From: Cryobacterium sp. Y50
Lineage (GTDB): Bacteria; Actinomycetota; Actinomycetes; Actinomycetales; Microbacteriaceae
Length of the DNA: 64,000 nt
Assembly (NCBI RefSeq): GCF_002929805.1
Contig: NZ_PJJM01000090.1
Span: 27,559 to 91,558, forward strand
Direction: 5' to 3'
This document shows positions 1 through 8,497 of the stretch, piece by piece. Below the pieces are notes generated by a model. That model had not been told where the DNA came from. It did not search any database and worked only from the letters and a program-made list of their open reading frames with translations. The position numbers and the translations under genes were made by a program. Position 1 is the first letter of the stretch. Each line of letters begins with the position of its first letter.

Positions 1-307
1 TCACCGGCAGACCGCGCTGAGCTGCCAGCAACAGGGCGACGCCGCTGATCTGGGCCGTTCCCATGACCGTGCGCACGTTGTGCTGGGCAAAAACCCGTTC
101 GATGGCGATGAATTGCGGCCGGTGCCGGTCGAGCATCTCTTCGAGGCGTTGGGACAGCAGCAGCAGCCGCCGTTCCAAGGGCAGTTCGGGCGCGCTGCGC
201 AGCACGGTCACGTCCACCAGGCGGGCCGTGCGGTTGCCCTCGACATCGACGACGCCGACGCCGCAGCGGGTGAGGCCCGGGTCGATGCCGAGAACCCGGA
301 CCGCCAT
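1..307 (-). CDS. ruvC: RuvC Holliday junction endonuclease (N-terminal part, runs off the left edge)
   Basis: This is the first 102 codons of RuvC, which cuts four-way DNA junctions during recombinational repair together with RuvAB. The N-terminus reads MAVRVLGIDPG, with the first catalytic aspartate at residue 9. The second acidic residue lies in the IERVF motif at residue 70, as in the RNase H-like fold of the family. The ATG lies at 305-307, and only four bases separate it from the stop of yebC, so the two are probably cotranscribed. The yebC-ruvC order is widespread in actinobacteria. The C-terminal catalytic residues lie outside the window. Confidence 0.95.
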   Translation of the reverse strand, partial: MAVRVLGIDPGLTRCGVGVVDVEGNRTARLVDVTVLRSAPELPLERRLLLLSQRLEEMLDRHRPQFIAIERVFAQHNVRTVMGTAQISGVALLLAAQRGLPV

Positions 308-311
308 CGAA

Positions 312-1076
312 CTACTCGGACTCGGCGGAGAGTGCGGCCTGTACCTCGACTGACAGGTCGTAGTTGGAGTAGACGTTCTGCACGTCGTCGAGGTCTTCCA
401 TGGCGTCGATCAGGTGGAACACCTTGCGGGCAGTTTCGGCGTCGACCTCGATTTTAAGCGACGGGATGAAGGCAATATCGGCGGACTCATAGTCGATGCC
501 GGCGGCCTGCAGCGCGGTGCGGGTGGCGACGAGGTCACTCACGTCAGAGTGGATCTCGAAGGTCTCGCCCTCGTCGATGACCTCTTCGGCGCCGGCGTCG
601 AGCACGGCAAGCATGATGTCGTCCTCGGTGATCGTGGGCAGGTGCTTGACCACAACGACACCCTTGCGGTGAAAGTTGTACGCGACGCTGCCCGGGTCGG
701 CCATGGCTCCCCCGTTGCGGGCCATCGCGGTGCGTACCTCGGCCGCAGCACGGTTCTTATTATCGGTGAGGCACTCGATCATGATCGCGACACCGTGCGT
801 GGCGTAGCCCTCGTACATGATGGTCGTGTAGTCGACCTGTTCGCCAGACAGCCCGGCACCACGCTTGACGGCCCGGTCGATGTTGTCGTTGGGCACCGAG
901 GTCTTCTTGGCCTTCTGAATGGCATCAACCAGGGTTGGGTTACCCGAGAGATCAGCGCCGCCCAGCCGTGCCGCAACCTCGATATTCTTGATGAGTTTGG
1001 CGAACGCCTTGGCCCGTCTGGAGTCGGTGACCGCCTTCTGGTGCTTGGTGGTGGCCCATTTGGAATGCCCGGACAT
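312..1076 (-). CDS. yebC: YebC/PmpR family DNA-binding regulatory protein
   Basis: This is a 254-residue protein of the YebC/TACO1 family. Members have been described as transcription regulators and, more recently, as factors that help ribosomes through difficult sequences. The start was placed at the ATG at 1074-1076 because it opens the family N-terminus [14 protein letters not shown] and has GGGAG just upstream. An in-frame extension of 29 codons upstream reads low-complexity sequence caused by a short tandem repeat and is probably not translated. The length fits the family (about 250). The gene lies directly upstream of ruvC on the same strand. Confidence 0.95.
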   Translation of the reverse strand: MSGHSKWATTKHQKAVTDSRRAKAFAKLIKNIEVAARLGGADLSGNPTLVDAIQKAKKTSVPNDNIDRAVKRGAGLSGEQVDYTTIMYEGYATHGVAIMIECLTDNKNRAAAEVRTAMARNGGAMADPGSVAYNFHRKGVVVVKHLPTITEDDIMLAVLDAGAEEVIDEGETFEIHSDVSDLVATRTALQAAGIDYESADIAFIPSLKIEVDAETARKVFHLIDAMEDLDDVQNVYSNYDLSVEVQAALSAESE

Positions 1077-1090
1077 ACATCTCCCGTTGT

Positions 1091-1129
1091 TGTGCTCGAA
1101 CAAACTGTGCTCGAATAAGTTGTGCTCGA
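1091..1129. repeat. Three 15-bp spaced copies of TGTGCTCGA upstream of yebC
   Basis: The nonamer TGTGCTCGA occurs at 1091, 1106 and 1121, exactly 15 bp apart, between the yebC start and the next gene. It falls in the yebC 5' region. It could be a protein-binding array or simply a small tandem duplication. Confidence 0.7.
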
Positions 1130-1181
1130 TCGAGCTCTGGTGATCGCTGCGAAGTTGGTGCACGCTTGGTGCCGCCTCAGT

Positions 1182-1751
1182 CTATCCCGGTGTGACTTCC
1201 AGCAGCTTGTGCAGGGTGTGCAGGTTGCGGATGGTCGTGGTGTCACGGTACTTGAGCTTGGCACTCTTCTTGCTGAAGGCGCTCTTGATACCGACTGCCT
1301 TGCGAACCTCCCAGTACAGCACGCCGTGGCCGAGTTCGATGCGTTCGTCGGTCGTGTCGAGTTCCTTGGCGTGTCCAGCGAGCTCGCTCAGGTGGCTAGG
1401 GTCGGAGGAGAACATGACATAGGGATGCCAGCCATCGCGGTCGGCGTTAAAGGGGTACGAGCGCACGATGCGGTCGAGCGATTCGGCGTCGACGAGCACG
1501 ATCCACGCTTCGTACTCGAAGCGAGCTGTCAGGGCTGCTTCGATGCGCGCCTTGAGGGCTGCAGTTTCCATTTTGTTAGCCAGCGGAGCATCGGCGAGTG
1601 GACTGTCGATGCTGAACAGCACATTTCCGCTGGCCAGCACCGTCTTGATATCGGTGTAACCAAGTTCGTGAAAGGTATCAGCGAGATCGGCCATGCTGAC
1701 GGTGATGCCATTGACATTTATACCGCGGAGGAGTGCTACATAGCGGGTCAT
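1182..1751 (-). CDS. DUF1697 family protein
   Basis: This is a 189-residue cytosolic protein of the DUF1697 family, recognised by its N-terminus MTRYVALLRGINVNG, the segment LGYTDIKTVLASGNVLF and the C-terminal TIRNLHTLHKLLE. The biochemical role of this family is not established. The start at the ATG at 1749-1751 was preferred over an upstream in-frame codon because the family motif begins there, although no strong ribosome binding site is visible. It is on the same strand as yebC but about 100 bp upstream and is probably independent. Nothing in it looks degraded. Confidence 0.85.
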   Translation of the reverse strand: MTRYVALLRGINVNGITVSMADLADTFHELGYTDIKTVLASGNVLFSIDSPLADAPLANKMETAALKARIEAALTARFEYEAWIVLVDAESLDRIVRSYPFNADRDGWHPYVMFSSDPSHLSELAGHAKELDTTDERIELGHGVLYWEVRKAVGIKSAFSKKSAKLKYRDTTTIRNLHTLHKLLEVTPG

Positions 1752-1825
1752 CGTTGACCACTGCGTGTCTGAGTCATGTCTGAACCCTAGCCACACTCGC
1801 GCGCCCGGCACAATTCCGGCATCGG

Positions 1826-2467
1826 TCAGCGCGCGGCAGCGATAAGTTTCTGCAGGAAATACTCGTGAAAACGGTATTCGCCGGTGATTTCGGGGTGAAA
1901 GGAGGTACCAAGCAGGTTTCCTTGTTGCACAGCGACACAGCGGCCGTCGGCGAGGGCGGCGAGGGCGGTCGCTTTTGGCCCGACGGTCTCCACGACCGGC
2001 GCCCGAATGAAGACCGCGTGCACGGGCTGGTCGCCGAGCGCCGGAATATCAAGGTCAGTCTCGAAGGAGGCGGTCTGCGAACCGAAGGCGTTGCGGCGCA
2101 CAGCGATGTCAAGTCCACCGAGGCCCTGCTGGCCGTCCATGCCATCGAGAATCGTGTCGGCAAGCATAATCAGCCCCGCGCAGGTGCCATAGACCGGCAG
2201 CCCGCCGCGGATGGCAGCGCGGAGCGGTTCGGCGAGGCCGAAGGTGCGGGCGAGTTTGTCCATGACGCTCGATTCGCCGCCCGGAATGACCAGACCGTCG
2301 ATCTGGTCCAGTTCTTCCGGGCGGCGCACGAGGGCGACGTTCACGCCGAGCTCGCGCAATACCTGCGCGTGCTCACGAAAGTCGCCCTGCAGGGCGAGTA
2401 CCCCAACCCGCAGTCTTGCCGGTACAGCGATTTCTGCCGGTCGGGTACCCATCGAGAGAATCGTCAC
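1826..2467 (-). CDS. pdxT: Pyridoxal 5'-phosphate synthase glutaminase subunit PdxT
   Basis: PdxT hydrolyses glutamine and channels ammonia to PdxS for de novo vitamin B6 synthesis. The 213-residue product shows the class I glutaminase features: PGGES at 62-66, the nucleophile Cys96 in GTCAGLIML, and the His191-Pro-Glu193 pair near the C-terminus. The family core starts near residue 19 (LRVGVLALQGDFREH), so the true start could be the ATG at residue 6 instead of residue 1. It lies 11 bp downstream of pdxS and on the same strand, which is the expected two-gene operon. Confidence 0.96.
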   Translation of the reverse strand: MTILSMGTRPAEIAVPARLRVGVLALQGDFREHAQVLRELGVNVALVRRPEELDQIDGLVIPGGESSVMDKLARTFGLAEPLRAAIRGGLPVYGTCAGLIMLADTILDGMDGQQGLGGLDIAVRRNAFGSQTASFETDLDIPALGDQPVHAVFIRAPVVETVGPKATALAALADGRCVAVQQGNLLGTSFHPEITGEYRFHEYFLQKLIAAAR

Positions 2468-2478
2468 GAACGGATGCG

Positions 2479-3381
2479 CTACCAGCCGCGCGTTGCGAGG
2501 CGGTGCGGTTCAGCGATGTCGGACACGTTGATGCCGACCATGGCCTCGCCGAGACCGCGCGAGACATCCGCAATGACCTTGGCGTCGTCGTAGAACGTGA
2601 CAGCCTTGACGATGGCCGCTGCACGCTGCTCCGGGTTGCCCGACTTGAAGATGCCGGAGCCGACGAACACACCGTCAGCGCCGAGCTGCATCATCATGGC
2701 GGCGTCGGCCGGGGTGGCCACGCCTCCGGCGGTGAACAGAACGACGGGGAGTTTGCCGGTCGCGGCGATCTCGGCGACGAGCTCGTAGGGTGCCTGCAGT
2801 TCCTTGGCGGCAACGTACAGTTCATCGCGGCTCATCGAGCTGAGGCGCTTGATCTCACCGTTGATGGTGCGGATGTGCTTGGTGGCTTCGGAGACGTCGC
2901 CGGTTCCGGCCTCGCCCTTGGAGCGAATCATGGCCGCACCTTCGTTGATGCGGCGGAGCGCCTCACCGAGGTTGGTGGCGCCACAAACGAAGGGGATGGT
3001 GAAGTTCCACTTGTCGATGTGGTTCACGTAGTCGGCAGGGCTGAGCACCTCGGATTCGTCGATGTAGTCAACGCCGAGCACCTCGAGAATCTGCGCTTCG
3101 ACGAAGTGGCCGATGCGGGCCTTCGCCATGACCGGAATGTTGACCTCGGCGATGATGCTGTCGATCAGGTCGGGGTCGCTCATGCGGGCCACGCCGCCCT
3201 GCGAGCGGATGTCGGCGGGAACGCGTTCAAGAGCCATGACGGCGACAGCGCCGGCATCTTCAGCAATACGAGCCTGGGCAGCGGTGACGACGTCCATGAT
3301 GACGCCGCCCTTGAGCATTTCGGCGAATCCGCGTTTAACGCGGCTCGAGCCGAACTGCTCGGCAGAGGTTGATTCAGTCAT
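2479..3381 (-). CDS. pdxS: Pyridoxal 5'-phosphate synthase lyase subunit PdxS
   Basis: PdxS condenses ribose 5-phosphate, glyceraldehyde 3-phosphate and ammonia into pyridoxal phosphate, forming a dodecameric complex with PdxT. The product is 300 residues, typical of the family. Visible features are GGVIMDV near residue 30 and the Schiff-base lysine in [10 protein letters not shown] (Lys87). The start was set at the ATG at 3379-3381, where the family N-terminus MTESTS...VKRGFAEML begins, with an AGGA sequence upstream. A longer open frame upstream has no family similarity. The gene is first in the pdxS-pdxT pair. Confidence 0.97.
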   Translation of the reverse strand: MTESTSAEQFGSSRVKRGFAEMLKGGVIMDVVTAAQARIAEDAGAVAVMALERVPADIRSQGGVARMSDPDLIDSIIAEVNIPVMAKARIGHFVEAQILEVLGVDYIDESEVLSPADYVNHIDKWNFTIPFVCGATNLGEALRRINEGAAMIRSKGEAGTGDVSEATKHIRTINGEIKRLSSMSRDELYVAAKELQAPYELVAEIAATGKLPVVLFTAGGVATPADAAMMMQLGADGVFVGSGIFKSGNPEQRAAAIVKAVTFYDDAKVIADVSRGLGEAMVGINVSDIAEPHRLATRGW

Positions 3382-3483
3382 AACTACGATCCTATTCCTT
3401 ACGCGGTGGTGGTCTGACCGGGACTGGTATCGGTCGAACGGATGACCGGGGCGAGCCAGCACACTGCCCGGTCTTGAGAAAAA

Positions 3484-4101
3484 CTAGAGGGCAGCTGTCG
3501 TGGCGTCTGAGGGAGTCAACGCGCCCGGCCAGGCGTCGGAAATCTCGCGGCGCACGTCGCCGAGTAGGCGCGGGATGGCCTTGGTGCCGGCGATGATCGG
3601 AAAGAAATTCGAGTCGAGGGCCCAGCGCGGCACGATGTGCTGGTGCAAGTGCTCGGCGATGCCGGCTCCGGCAATGCGCCCCTGGTTCATGCCGATATTA
3701 AAGCCGTCACAATTCGACACCTGAGTGAGCACCCGCATGGCAATCTGGGTGAGCTGGCCGATTTCGGCGATCTCCTCCGGCGTGGCCTGGTCGTAGGTGG
3801 CGACATGCCGATACGGACAGACCAATAGGTGGCCGCTGTTGTACGGAAAAAGGTTGAGCAGCACGTAGGCATGGGTGCCGCGCGCAACGATCAGCGCCTT
3901 CTCATCGTCCAGGGTCGGAGCGATGCAGAACGGGCAGTCGTCGGGGTGCGGCTGCTGCCCGTCCTGGATGTAGACCATCCGATGCGGCGTCCAGAGCCGC
4001 TGAAAGGCATCCGGAACACCGGCGAACTCGGCAGCGGTCTCCCCCGCGCCGGCGTCCACCGCGTCGGAACCGCGCAATCGATCTGCGGGAATGGCCGGCA
4101 T
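3484..4101 (-). CDS. HIT-domain hydrolase, Ap4A phosphorylase-like
   Basis: This is a 205-residue histidine-triad protein. The triad is His151-Leu-His153-Gln-His155 in AEHLHQHIVPRW, and a CPFC pair at 56-59 is a likely zinc site. Length, the cysteines and the place next to thrS match the mycobacterial HIT protein described as a diadenosine tetraphosphate phosphorylase, so the likely substrate is Ap4A, a by-product of aminoacyl-tRNA synthetases. Its start lies one base past the thrS stop, so translation is probably coupled. Substrate choice is inferred from the family. Confidence 0.9.
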   Translation of the reverse strand: MPAIPADRLRGSDAVDAGAGETAAEFAGVPDAFQRLWTPHRMVYIQDGQQPHPDDCPFCIAPTLDDEKALIVARGTHAYVLLNLFPYNSGHLLVCPYRHVATYDQATPEEIAEIGQLTQIAMRVLTQVSNCDGFNIGMNQGRIAGAGIAEHLHQHIVPRWALDSNFFPIIAGTKAIPRLLGDVRREISDAWPGALTPSDATTAAL

Positions 4102-4102
4102 G

Positions 4103-6121
4103 CTAGGCCTCCACTTCGGACACAGCCACGAGTGGAATCGTGGTCACCTGCGCGCGGTTCTCGATCGACTCCACGATGATGCGCACGGCCTCGGTGACCG
4201 GAACCCCGTTTTGCTGCGTGCCATCGCGGAAGCGAAAGCTTACCGCGCCGTTGGCCTGGTCGTCTTCGCCCACAATGAGCTGGTACGGCACCTTGGCCTT
4301 GGTGTGGGTGCGGATCTTCTTCTGCATACGGTCGCCCCCGTGATCCACCTCGGCGCGCACTCCGGAATTCTTCAGAGTCGCGATCACGTCATCGAGGAAG
4401 GGGCCATACTGCTCGGAAACGGGAATACCGACAACCTGTACCGGGGCCAGCCAGACCGGGAACGCTCCGGCGTAATGCTCAGTGAGCACGGCAAAGAAAC
4501 GCTCGATCGAGCCGAACAGGGCACGGTGAATCATGACTGGGCGCTGGCGGCTGCCGTCATTCGCGGTGTATTCGAGGTCGAACCGTTCCGGCAAGTTGAA
4601 GTCGAGCTGAATGGTCGACATCTGCCAGGTGCGCCCGATGGCGTCCTTGGCCTGCACCGAGATCTTGGGGCCGTAGAAGGCCGCTCCACCCGGGTCGGCG
4701 ACCAGATCGAGACCGGATGCCTCCGCGACCTCGCGGAGAGTCTCGGTGGCTTCAGCCCAGGCTTCGTCGCTGCCCACGAACTTTTTCGGGTCTTTGGTGG
4801 AGAGCTCGAGATAGTAGTCCTCGAGGCCGTAGTCGGCGAGCAGCTGCAGCACGAAGTTGAGGGTGGTCGTCAGCTCCTCTTTCATGCCTTCCTTGGTCGT
4901 GTAGATGTGGGCGTCGTCCTGGGTCATGCCGCGCACGCGGGTGAGGCCGTTGAGCACGCCGGACTTCTCGTAGCGGTAGACCGATCCGAATTCGAACAAG
5001 CGCATCGGCAGATCACGGTAGCTACGGCCACTGGACTTGAAGATGAGGTTGTGGAACGGGCAGTTCATCGGCTTGAGATAATAGTCAACGCCCTGGCGGG
5101 TGACGTGACCGGTGTCGTCGCGTTCCTCGTCGAGGTGCATCGGGGGAAACATACCTTCGCGGTACCAGTCGAGGTGGCCGGAGGTTTCGAACAGGGTCGA
5201 CTTGGTGATGTGCGGTGAGTAGACAAAGTCGTAGCCGGCTTCGGCGTGGCGTTTGCGGGAGTAGTTCTCCATCTCCTGCCGAATGATGCCGCCCTTGGGA
5301 TGGAACACGGCCAGGCCGGAGCCGATCTCTTCCGGGAAGCTGAACAGGTCGAGTTCGGCGCCGAGCCTGCGGTGATCGCGCTTAGCCGCCTCTTCCTGAC
5401 GTACCTGGTAGGCGCGCAGTTCGTCCTTGGTGGGCCAGGCGGTGCCGTAGATGCGCTGCAACTGCGGGTTCTTCTCGGAGCCGCGCCAGTAGGCGGCGGC
5501 CAGGCGGGTGAGCGAGTAGCCGTTGCCGATCATTCGGGTGTTGGGCAGGTGTGGGCCGCGACAGAGGTCCTTCCAGACCGTCTCGCCCGTCTTCGGGTCG
5601 ACGTTGTCGTAGATGGTCAGTTCGGCTCCGCCGACCTCGACCGACTCTTCGTCGGCAGTTGCGCTGTTGTTGCCACCCGCGTCGCCGCCCTCGCCGGGGC
5701 CGCCTTTGATTCCGATGAGCTCGAGCTTGTACGGTTCGGCGGCCAGTTCGGCGCGGGCCTCGTCGTGGGTGACGACGCGGCGCACGAACCGCTGGCCCTG
5801 GCGGATAATACGGTCCATCGCCTTCTCGAGCGACTTGATGTCCTCGGGAGTGAACGGGTCGACCACATCGAAGTCGTAGTAGAAGCCGTCGGTGACGAAT
5901 GGGCCGATGCCGAGGCGGGCGGCCGGGTTGACGGTCTGCACGGCCTGGGCCAGCACGTGGGTGGCCGAGTGACGCAGAATATTCAGTCCGTCGGGAGTGT
6001 CTATGCTGACCGGCTCGACAATATCCGTCGGCAACACGGTGGCCGCCAAATCTTTCAACTCACCGTTGACGCGCATCGCGACAACGGATCGGTCGGTGAA
6101 AAGCGCAAAGCCGTCAGCCAC
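4103..6121 (-). CDS. thrS: Threonyl-tRNA synthetase
   Basis: ThrS charges tRNA-Thr with threonine. The 672-residue product has an N-terminal TGS-like region, the second editing domain with [13 protein letters not shown], and the class II catalytic core. The zinc-binding cysteine is in PMNCPFH near residue 354, and motif 2 reads [13 protein letters not shown]. It starts at a GTG (6119-6121) with AGGGAG eight bases upstream. The HIT gene follows with one base of spacing. No T-box leader could be recognised in the 140 bp upstream. Confidence 0.97.
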   Translation of the reverse strand: MADGFALFTDRSVVAMRVNGELKDLAATVLPTDIVEPVSIDTPDGLNILRHSATHVLAQAVQTVNPAARLGIGPFVTDGFYYDFDVVDPFTPEDIKSLEKAMDRIIRQGQRFVRRVVTHDEARAELAAEPYKLELIGIKGGPGEGGDAGGNNSATADEESVEVGGAELTIYDNVDPKTGETVWKDLCRGPHLPNTRMIGNGYSLTRLAAAYWRGSEKNPQLQRIYGTAWPTKDELRAYQVRQEEAAKRDHRRLGAELDLFSFPEEIGSGLAVFHPKGGIIRQEMENYSRKRHAEAGYDFVYSPHITKSTLFETSGHLDWYREGMFPPMHLDEERDDTGHVTRQGVDYYLKPMNCPFHNLIFKSSGRSYRDLPMRLFEFGSVYRYEKSGVLNGLTRVRGMTQDDAHIYTTKEGMKEELTTTLNFVLQLLADYGLEDYYLELSTKDPKKFVGSDEAWAEATETLREVAEASGLDLVADPGGAAFYGPKISVQAKDAIGRTWQMSTIQLDFNLPERFDLEYTANDGSRQRPVMIHRALFGSIERFFAVLTEHYAGAFPVWLAPVQVVGIPVSEQYGPFLDDVIATLKNSGVRAEVDHGGDRMQKKIRTHTKAKVPYQLIVGEDDQANGAVSFRFRDGTQQNGVPVTEAVRIIVESIENRAQVTTIPLVAVSEVEA

Positions 6122-6301
6122 GTGTATTACTCCCTGTTGTTTGCCTACTCGTCAACTTTAGCGGCGTGCGCAGGGCTGATCGTCGGCTGAGCGACGGGGA
6201 GCCCACGATAGTGCTCGCACGCACTACAAACCGAGCCGATATGAGAGTACTTTGTCCGTGATTTGGGGGCCCGAGCACCACCGACTGCAAAGAAGCGAGA
6301 C

Positions 6302-7363
6302 ATGACACCATTACCGCACCCGTCCCCATCCCCCCGCCCTGGCGCGAAGCGCTCCTGGCGCCTGCCCGCGCTGGTTATTGCGTCCGTGCTCGGCGCCCTG
6401 ATCGTCGCACCCGCCGCCTCGGCAGCAACGGATGCCCCGACCCTTTCGACGGGGCGGGGCACGGTCAGCATTAACGCCGGCACCTATGACTTCTACTTCG
6501 CCGGCCAGGCGGCTTCCGTTTACGGCGAGATCTCGGCCGTCGCCCCCGCCACCGCCGTTCCGACGGGGGGTGTGCGCGTCGTGTCGCTTGAGCCCGGCAA
6601 CCGCACCGAGACACCCGTGCTCCTGCCGAGCGACACGGCCGGTATTTTCTACTCCGATGCCTACCCCAGCAAAGCCGGTACGCGCCAGTTCCGAGTGGAC
6701 TATCTCGGGGATAGAAACTTTGCCCCGGCATCGAAAACCTTCAGCTACTTCGTTCCGACCGGACCGGACACCAAAACGACCCTGACCGCGACGCCGTCCG
6801 GCATTATCACGGCCGGCCAGCACACCACCTTCACCGCGGACGTCACGGACAGTCAGGGCCGCGCCCTGAACGGTGATCGTTCCGGCGAGGAGATCACCTT
6901 CTTCGACAATGGCCGACCGCTGGTTGGCGATCAGGTATTCGGAAAGTGGCACTCCACGCTGACGACGACAAGGCTGTCCGTGGGGGTGCACCGCATCACG
7001 GCTGAGAGTTTCGCGGTCTTCTACAACTCCTCGACGTCACCAATTGTCGTCATTACCGTCGTGGCGAAGCCGGCCAGAGTCAGTGGAACGCTGACCATAG
7101 CGCCCCGAGGCGATGTGCACGTGGGCGTGCCCGTCTCGGCGACGGCGAACTTCACCTCCGCGACCAAAACGGTGACCGGTTTCGTACAGTTTTATAACCT
7201 GGTGACGAAGGTCGGCCAGCCGGTGGCGCTCGTTCAGGGTTCAGCCACACTCACGTACGCATCATTGAAGGTCGGCAGGCACGCGCTCGCCGCCCGCTAT
7301 CTGGGTACGACAAAGCATGCTCCGGCGGTGACCCTGCCGCGATTGGTACGGGTTATTCGGTAA
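6302..7363 (+). CDS. Secreted protein with bacterial Ig-like repeats
   Basis: This 353-residue protein begins with a signal peptide: a basic stretch (PGAKRSWR), a hydrophobic core and APAASA before ATDAPT. The rest is rich in Thr, Ser, Val and Gly and contains beta-sandwich repeats of the Big_3 type, seen in segments such as TLTATPSGIITAGQHTTFTADV and GTLTIAPRGDVHVGVPVSATANF. Such domains occur on cell-surface or secreted proteins. No anchor (LPXTG or C-terminal helix) is visible, so release or non-covalent surface attachment is likely. The start at 6302 was chosen because the signal peptide follows it. Its function is unknown. Confidence 0.8.
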   Translation: MTPLPHPSPSPRPGAKRSWRLPALVIASVLGALIVAPAASAATDAPTLSTGRGTVSINAGTYDFYFAGQAASVYGEISAVAPATAVPTGGVRVVSLEPGNRTETPVLLPSDTAGIFYSDAYPSKAGTRQFRVDYLGDRNFAPASKTFSYFVPTGPDTKTTLTATPSGIITAGQHTTFTADVTDSQGRALNGDRSGEEITFFDNGRPLVGDQVFGKWHSTLTTTRLSVGVHRITAESFAVFYNSSTSPIVVITVVAKPARVSGTLTIAPRGDVHVGVPVSATANFTSATKTVTGFVQFYNLVTKVGQPVALVQGSATLTYASLKVGRHALAARYLGTTKHAPAVTLPRLVRVIR

Positions 7364-7375
7364 CGGGTGCGGGGT

Positions 7376-7400
7376 GAGAGTTCAGTGCGGCTGAACTCTC
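7376..7400 (+). terminator. Hairpin terminator after the Ig-like protein gene
   Basis: GAGAGTTCAG at 7376-7385 and CTGAACTCTC at 7391-7400 form a perfect 10-bp stem with a TGCGG loop. It sits 12 bp after the stop codon. There is no T-run, as is common in actinobacteria. Confidence 0.75.
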
Positions 7401-7468
7401 CCCCTCCCGGTGATCTGGGCGCGGCATCCGCTTTCGCGGGTTGGTCGACGCGCAAATCAGGCGCTGAC

Positions 7469-7663
7469 CTAGACCGATTCCGACGAATGTTCGATCACGA
7501 AGTCGGCGCCGGGGTACACGATGCTCTCATGCCGGTCGTCGAACAACACGAGGTACGGCGGCCCGCCGTCGATCCCACGAACCTCGAGTATCTCGCCGCG
7601 ACGGTCCGGCCGCTCCACCGTTTTGCCGCGAATGACAATCCGATCTCCCTCTGTGGCGCGCAT
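7469..7663 (-). CDS. DUF1918 domain protein
   Basis: This is a small 64-residue protein with the DUF1918 signature: MRATEGDRIVIRG, the RRGEILEV segment and a C-terminal YPGADFVIEH. The family is common in actinobacteria and looks like a small SH3-like barrel. Its role is unknown. The ATG at 7661-7663 is preferred because GGAGG lies eight bases upstream and would overlap the GTG three codons earlier. The gene lies just outside the left junction of the integrated element. Confidence 0.85.
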   Translation of the reverse strand: MRATEGDRIVIRGKTVERPDRRGEILEVRGIDGGPPYLVLFDDRHESIVYPGADFVIEHSSESV

Positions 7664-7765
7664 TGCACTCACCTCCTGCGCGTAAAACTACGCGGGCAGC
7701 GGATGCTGCACAAGGGCGCATCAGCTGGCTTATCGCCCAGATCTTGCACGGCCGGTTCTGGGTAC

Positions 7766-7790
7766 AAAAAAACCCCGGCTGACCGGGGTT
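7766..7790. terminator. Rho-independent terminator of the displaced tRNA-Val end
   Basis: AACCCCGG, CTGA and CCGGGGTT form a stem-loop with runs of A on one side and T on the other. An almost identical hairpin follows the intact tRNA-Val at 15979-15994. The pair therefore shows that homology at the two ends of the element extends beyond the tRNA gene. Confidence 0.8.
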
Positions 7791-7814
7791 CCTGTGTTTT
7801 GTTGCGATGCTCTG

Positions 7815-7859
7815 TGGGCGATACTGGGATCGAACCAGTGACCTCTTCCGTGTCAGGGA
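7815..7859 (-). pseudogene. Displaced 3' half of tRNA-Val(GAC), left attachment site (attL)
   Basis: These 45 bases match the 3' half of the tRNA-Val gene at 16005-16076, from the anticodon arm to the acceptor end, and then homology stops. The 21 bases at 7839-7859 are identical to 16029-16049. The T-stem of this copy is perfectly paired (ACTGG/CCAGT), which suggests it is the original chromosomal end displaced by integration. It cannot fold as a complete tRNA. Confidence 0.9.
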
Positions 7860-7890
7860 TAGGATCACGATGTTAGGCAGTCCCGTTCAC

Positions 7891-7966
7891 GCCTGAACCG
7901 TGTTGTTTACTGGCATCGGTTCAGGCCTGAATGCTGTCTAGTACCCGGTTAGATTGTCCTGAACCG
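7891..7966. repeat. Inverted and direct copies of CCTGAACCG beside attL
   Basis: GCCTGAACCG at 7891-7900 and its exact reverse complement at 7917-7926 form an inverted repeat. A third copy of CCTGAACCG is at 7958-7966. These could be excisionase or integrase binding sites, or the inverted pair could be the terminator of the minus-strand operon. Confidence 0.6.
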
Positions 7967-7973
7967 CGCAGTG

Positions 7974-7993
7974 TGCACACACGAATGCACACA
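7974..7993. repeat. Candidate integrase arm-type sites, left arm
   Basis: TGCACACA occurs at 7974-7981 and again at 7986-7993, in direct orientation, about 115 bp inside the left core site. The same octamer occurs twice at 15914 and 15925 near the right core site. A matching pair on both arms is expected for arm-type binding sites of a tyrosine integrase. Confidence 0.6.
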
Positions 7994-8011
7994 CGAGTCG
8001 CGCGATTACGT

Positions 8012-8407
8012 CTAGTACTCGGTGCACTGATCAAGTGCAGCGGGTGAGTCCGGGGAGTACATTACAAATGACGTCCCATCGTCTTCCGCCACTCGCACGA
8101 ACGTGGTGCCCTCAAGGTTCGTTGCGGCCTCACAAATCGTGATAGCTGACAGGGCTTCGGCGCTGCCGTTGTCGCCGCGAGGATCAACTATTGATGTCTC
8201 AATCTCGAGCTCCCCAGGGGCGACTTCTTCGGCGGATGTTACAAGGGCCGCCGTGTCAGCATCCAAGCCCGCCGTAACATCGGCCGTCACATCGACGCCG
8301 CTCTCTGCTACCGGCGCCGTCTCCTGAGGCTCTGAGTCGGCTGGGCTGGAAGAACAACCAGACAAAAGAAGGGCGGCGACAATGGCTAAGGGAGCTAGTA
8401 TTTTCAT
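8012..8407 (-). CDS. Small lipoprotein carried by the integrated element
   Basis: This is a 131-residue protein with a typical lipoprotein signal: MKILAP, a hydrophobic run and the lipobox LLSGC, with lipidation expected at Cys17 or so. The mature part is acidic and rich in Thr, Ser and Ala, with two further cysteines. No domain was recognised. AAAGGA lies directly before the ATG. It is the last gene of the minus-strand set, next to attL, a typical place for an accessory gene. Some temperate phages carry lipoproteins that block superinfection, but that role is only a guess here. Confidence 0.75.
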   Translation of the reverse strand: MKILAPLAIVAALLLSGCSSSPADSEPQETAPVAESGVDVTADVTAGLDADTAALVTSAEEVAPGELEIETSIVDPRGDNGSAEALSAITICEAATNLEGTTFVRVAEDDGTSFVMYSPDSPAALDQCTEY

Positions 8408-8497
8408 TCCTTTACCGTAAGGGGCACGCTACAGGCGTGGGCGTTCCCACGCCGAAGCCCCCTAAACCAGCATCGGCAAGGTGGCTTCGACATATGG

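Noticed and set aside
1091..1143. LexA/SOS box upstream of yebC-ruvC
   Set aside because: TCGAAC occurs in the repeats, but the partner half-site has the wrong spacing, so no SOS box can be supported.
4091..6190. Long open frames on the plus strand opposite thrS
   Set aside because: They mirror the codon pattern of thrS in a GC-rich genome, have no recognisable domain and no ribosome binding site.
6122..6262. T-box or other riboswitch before thrS
   Set aside because: The leader is only about 140 bp and shows no T-box sequence or specifier-like hairpin.
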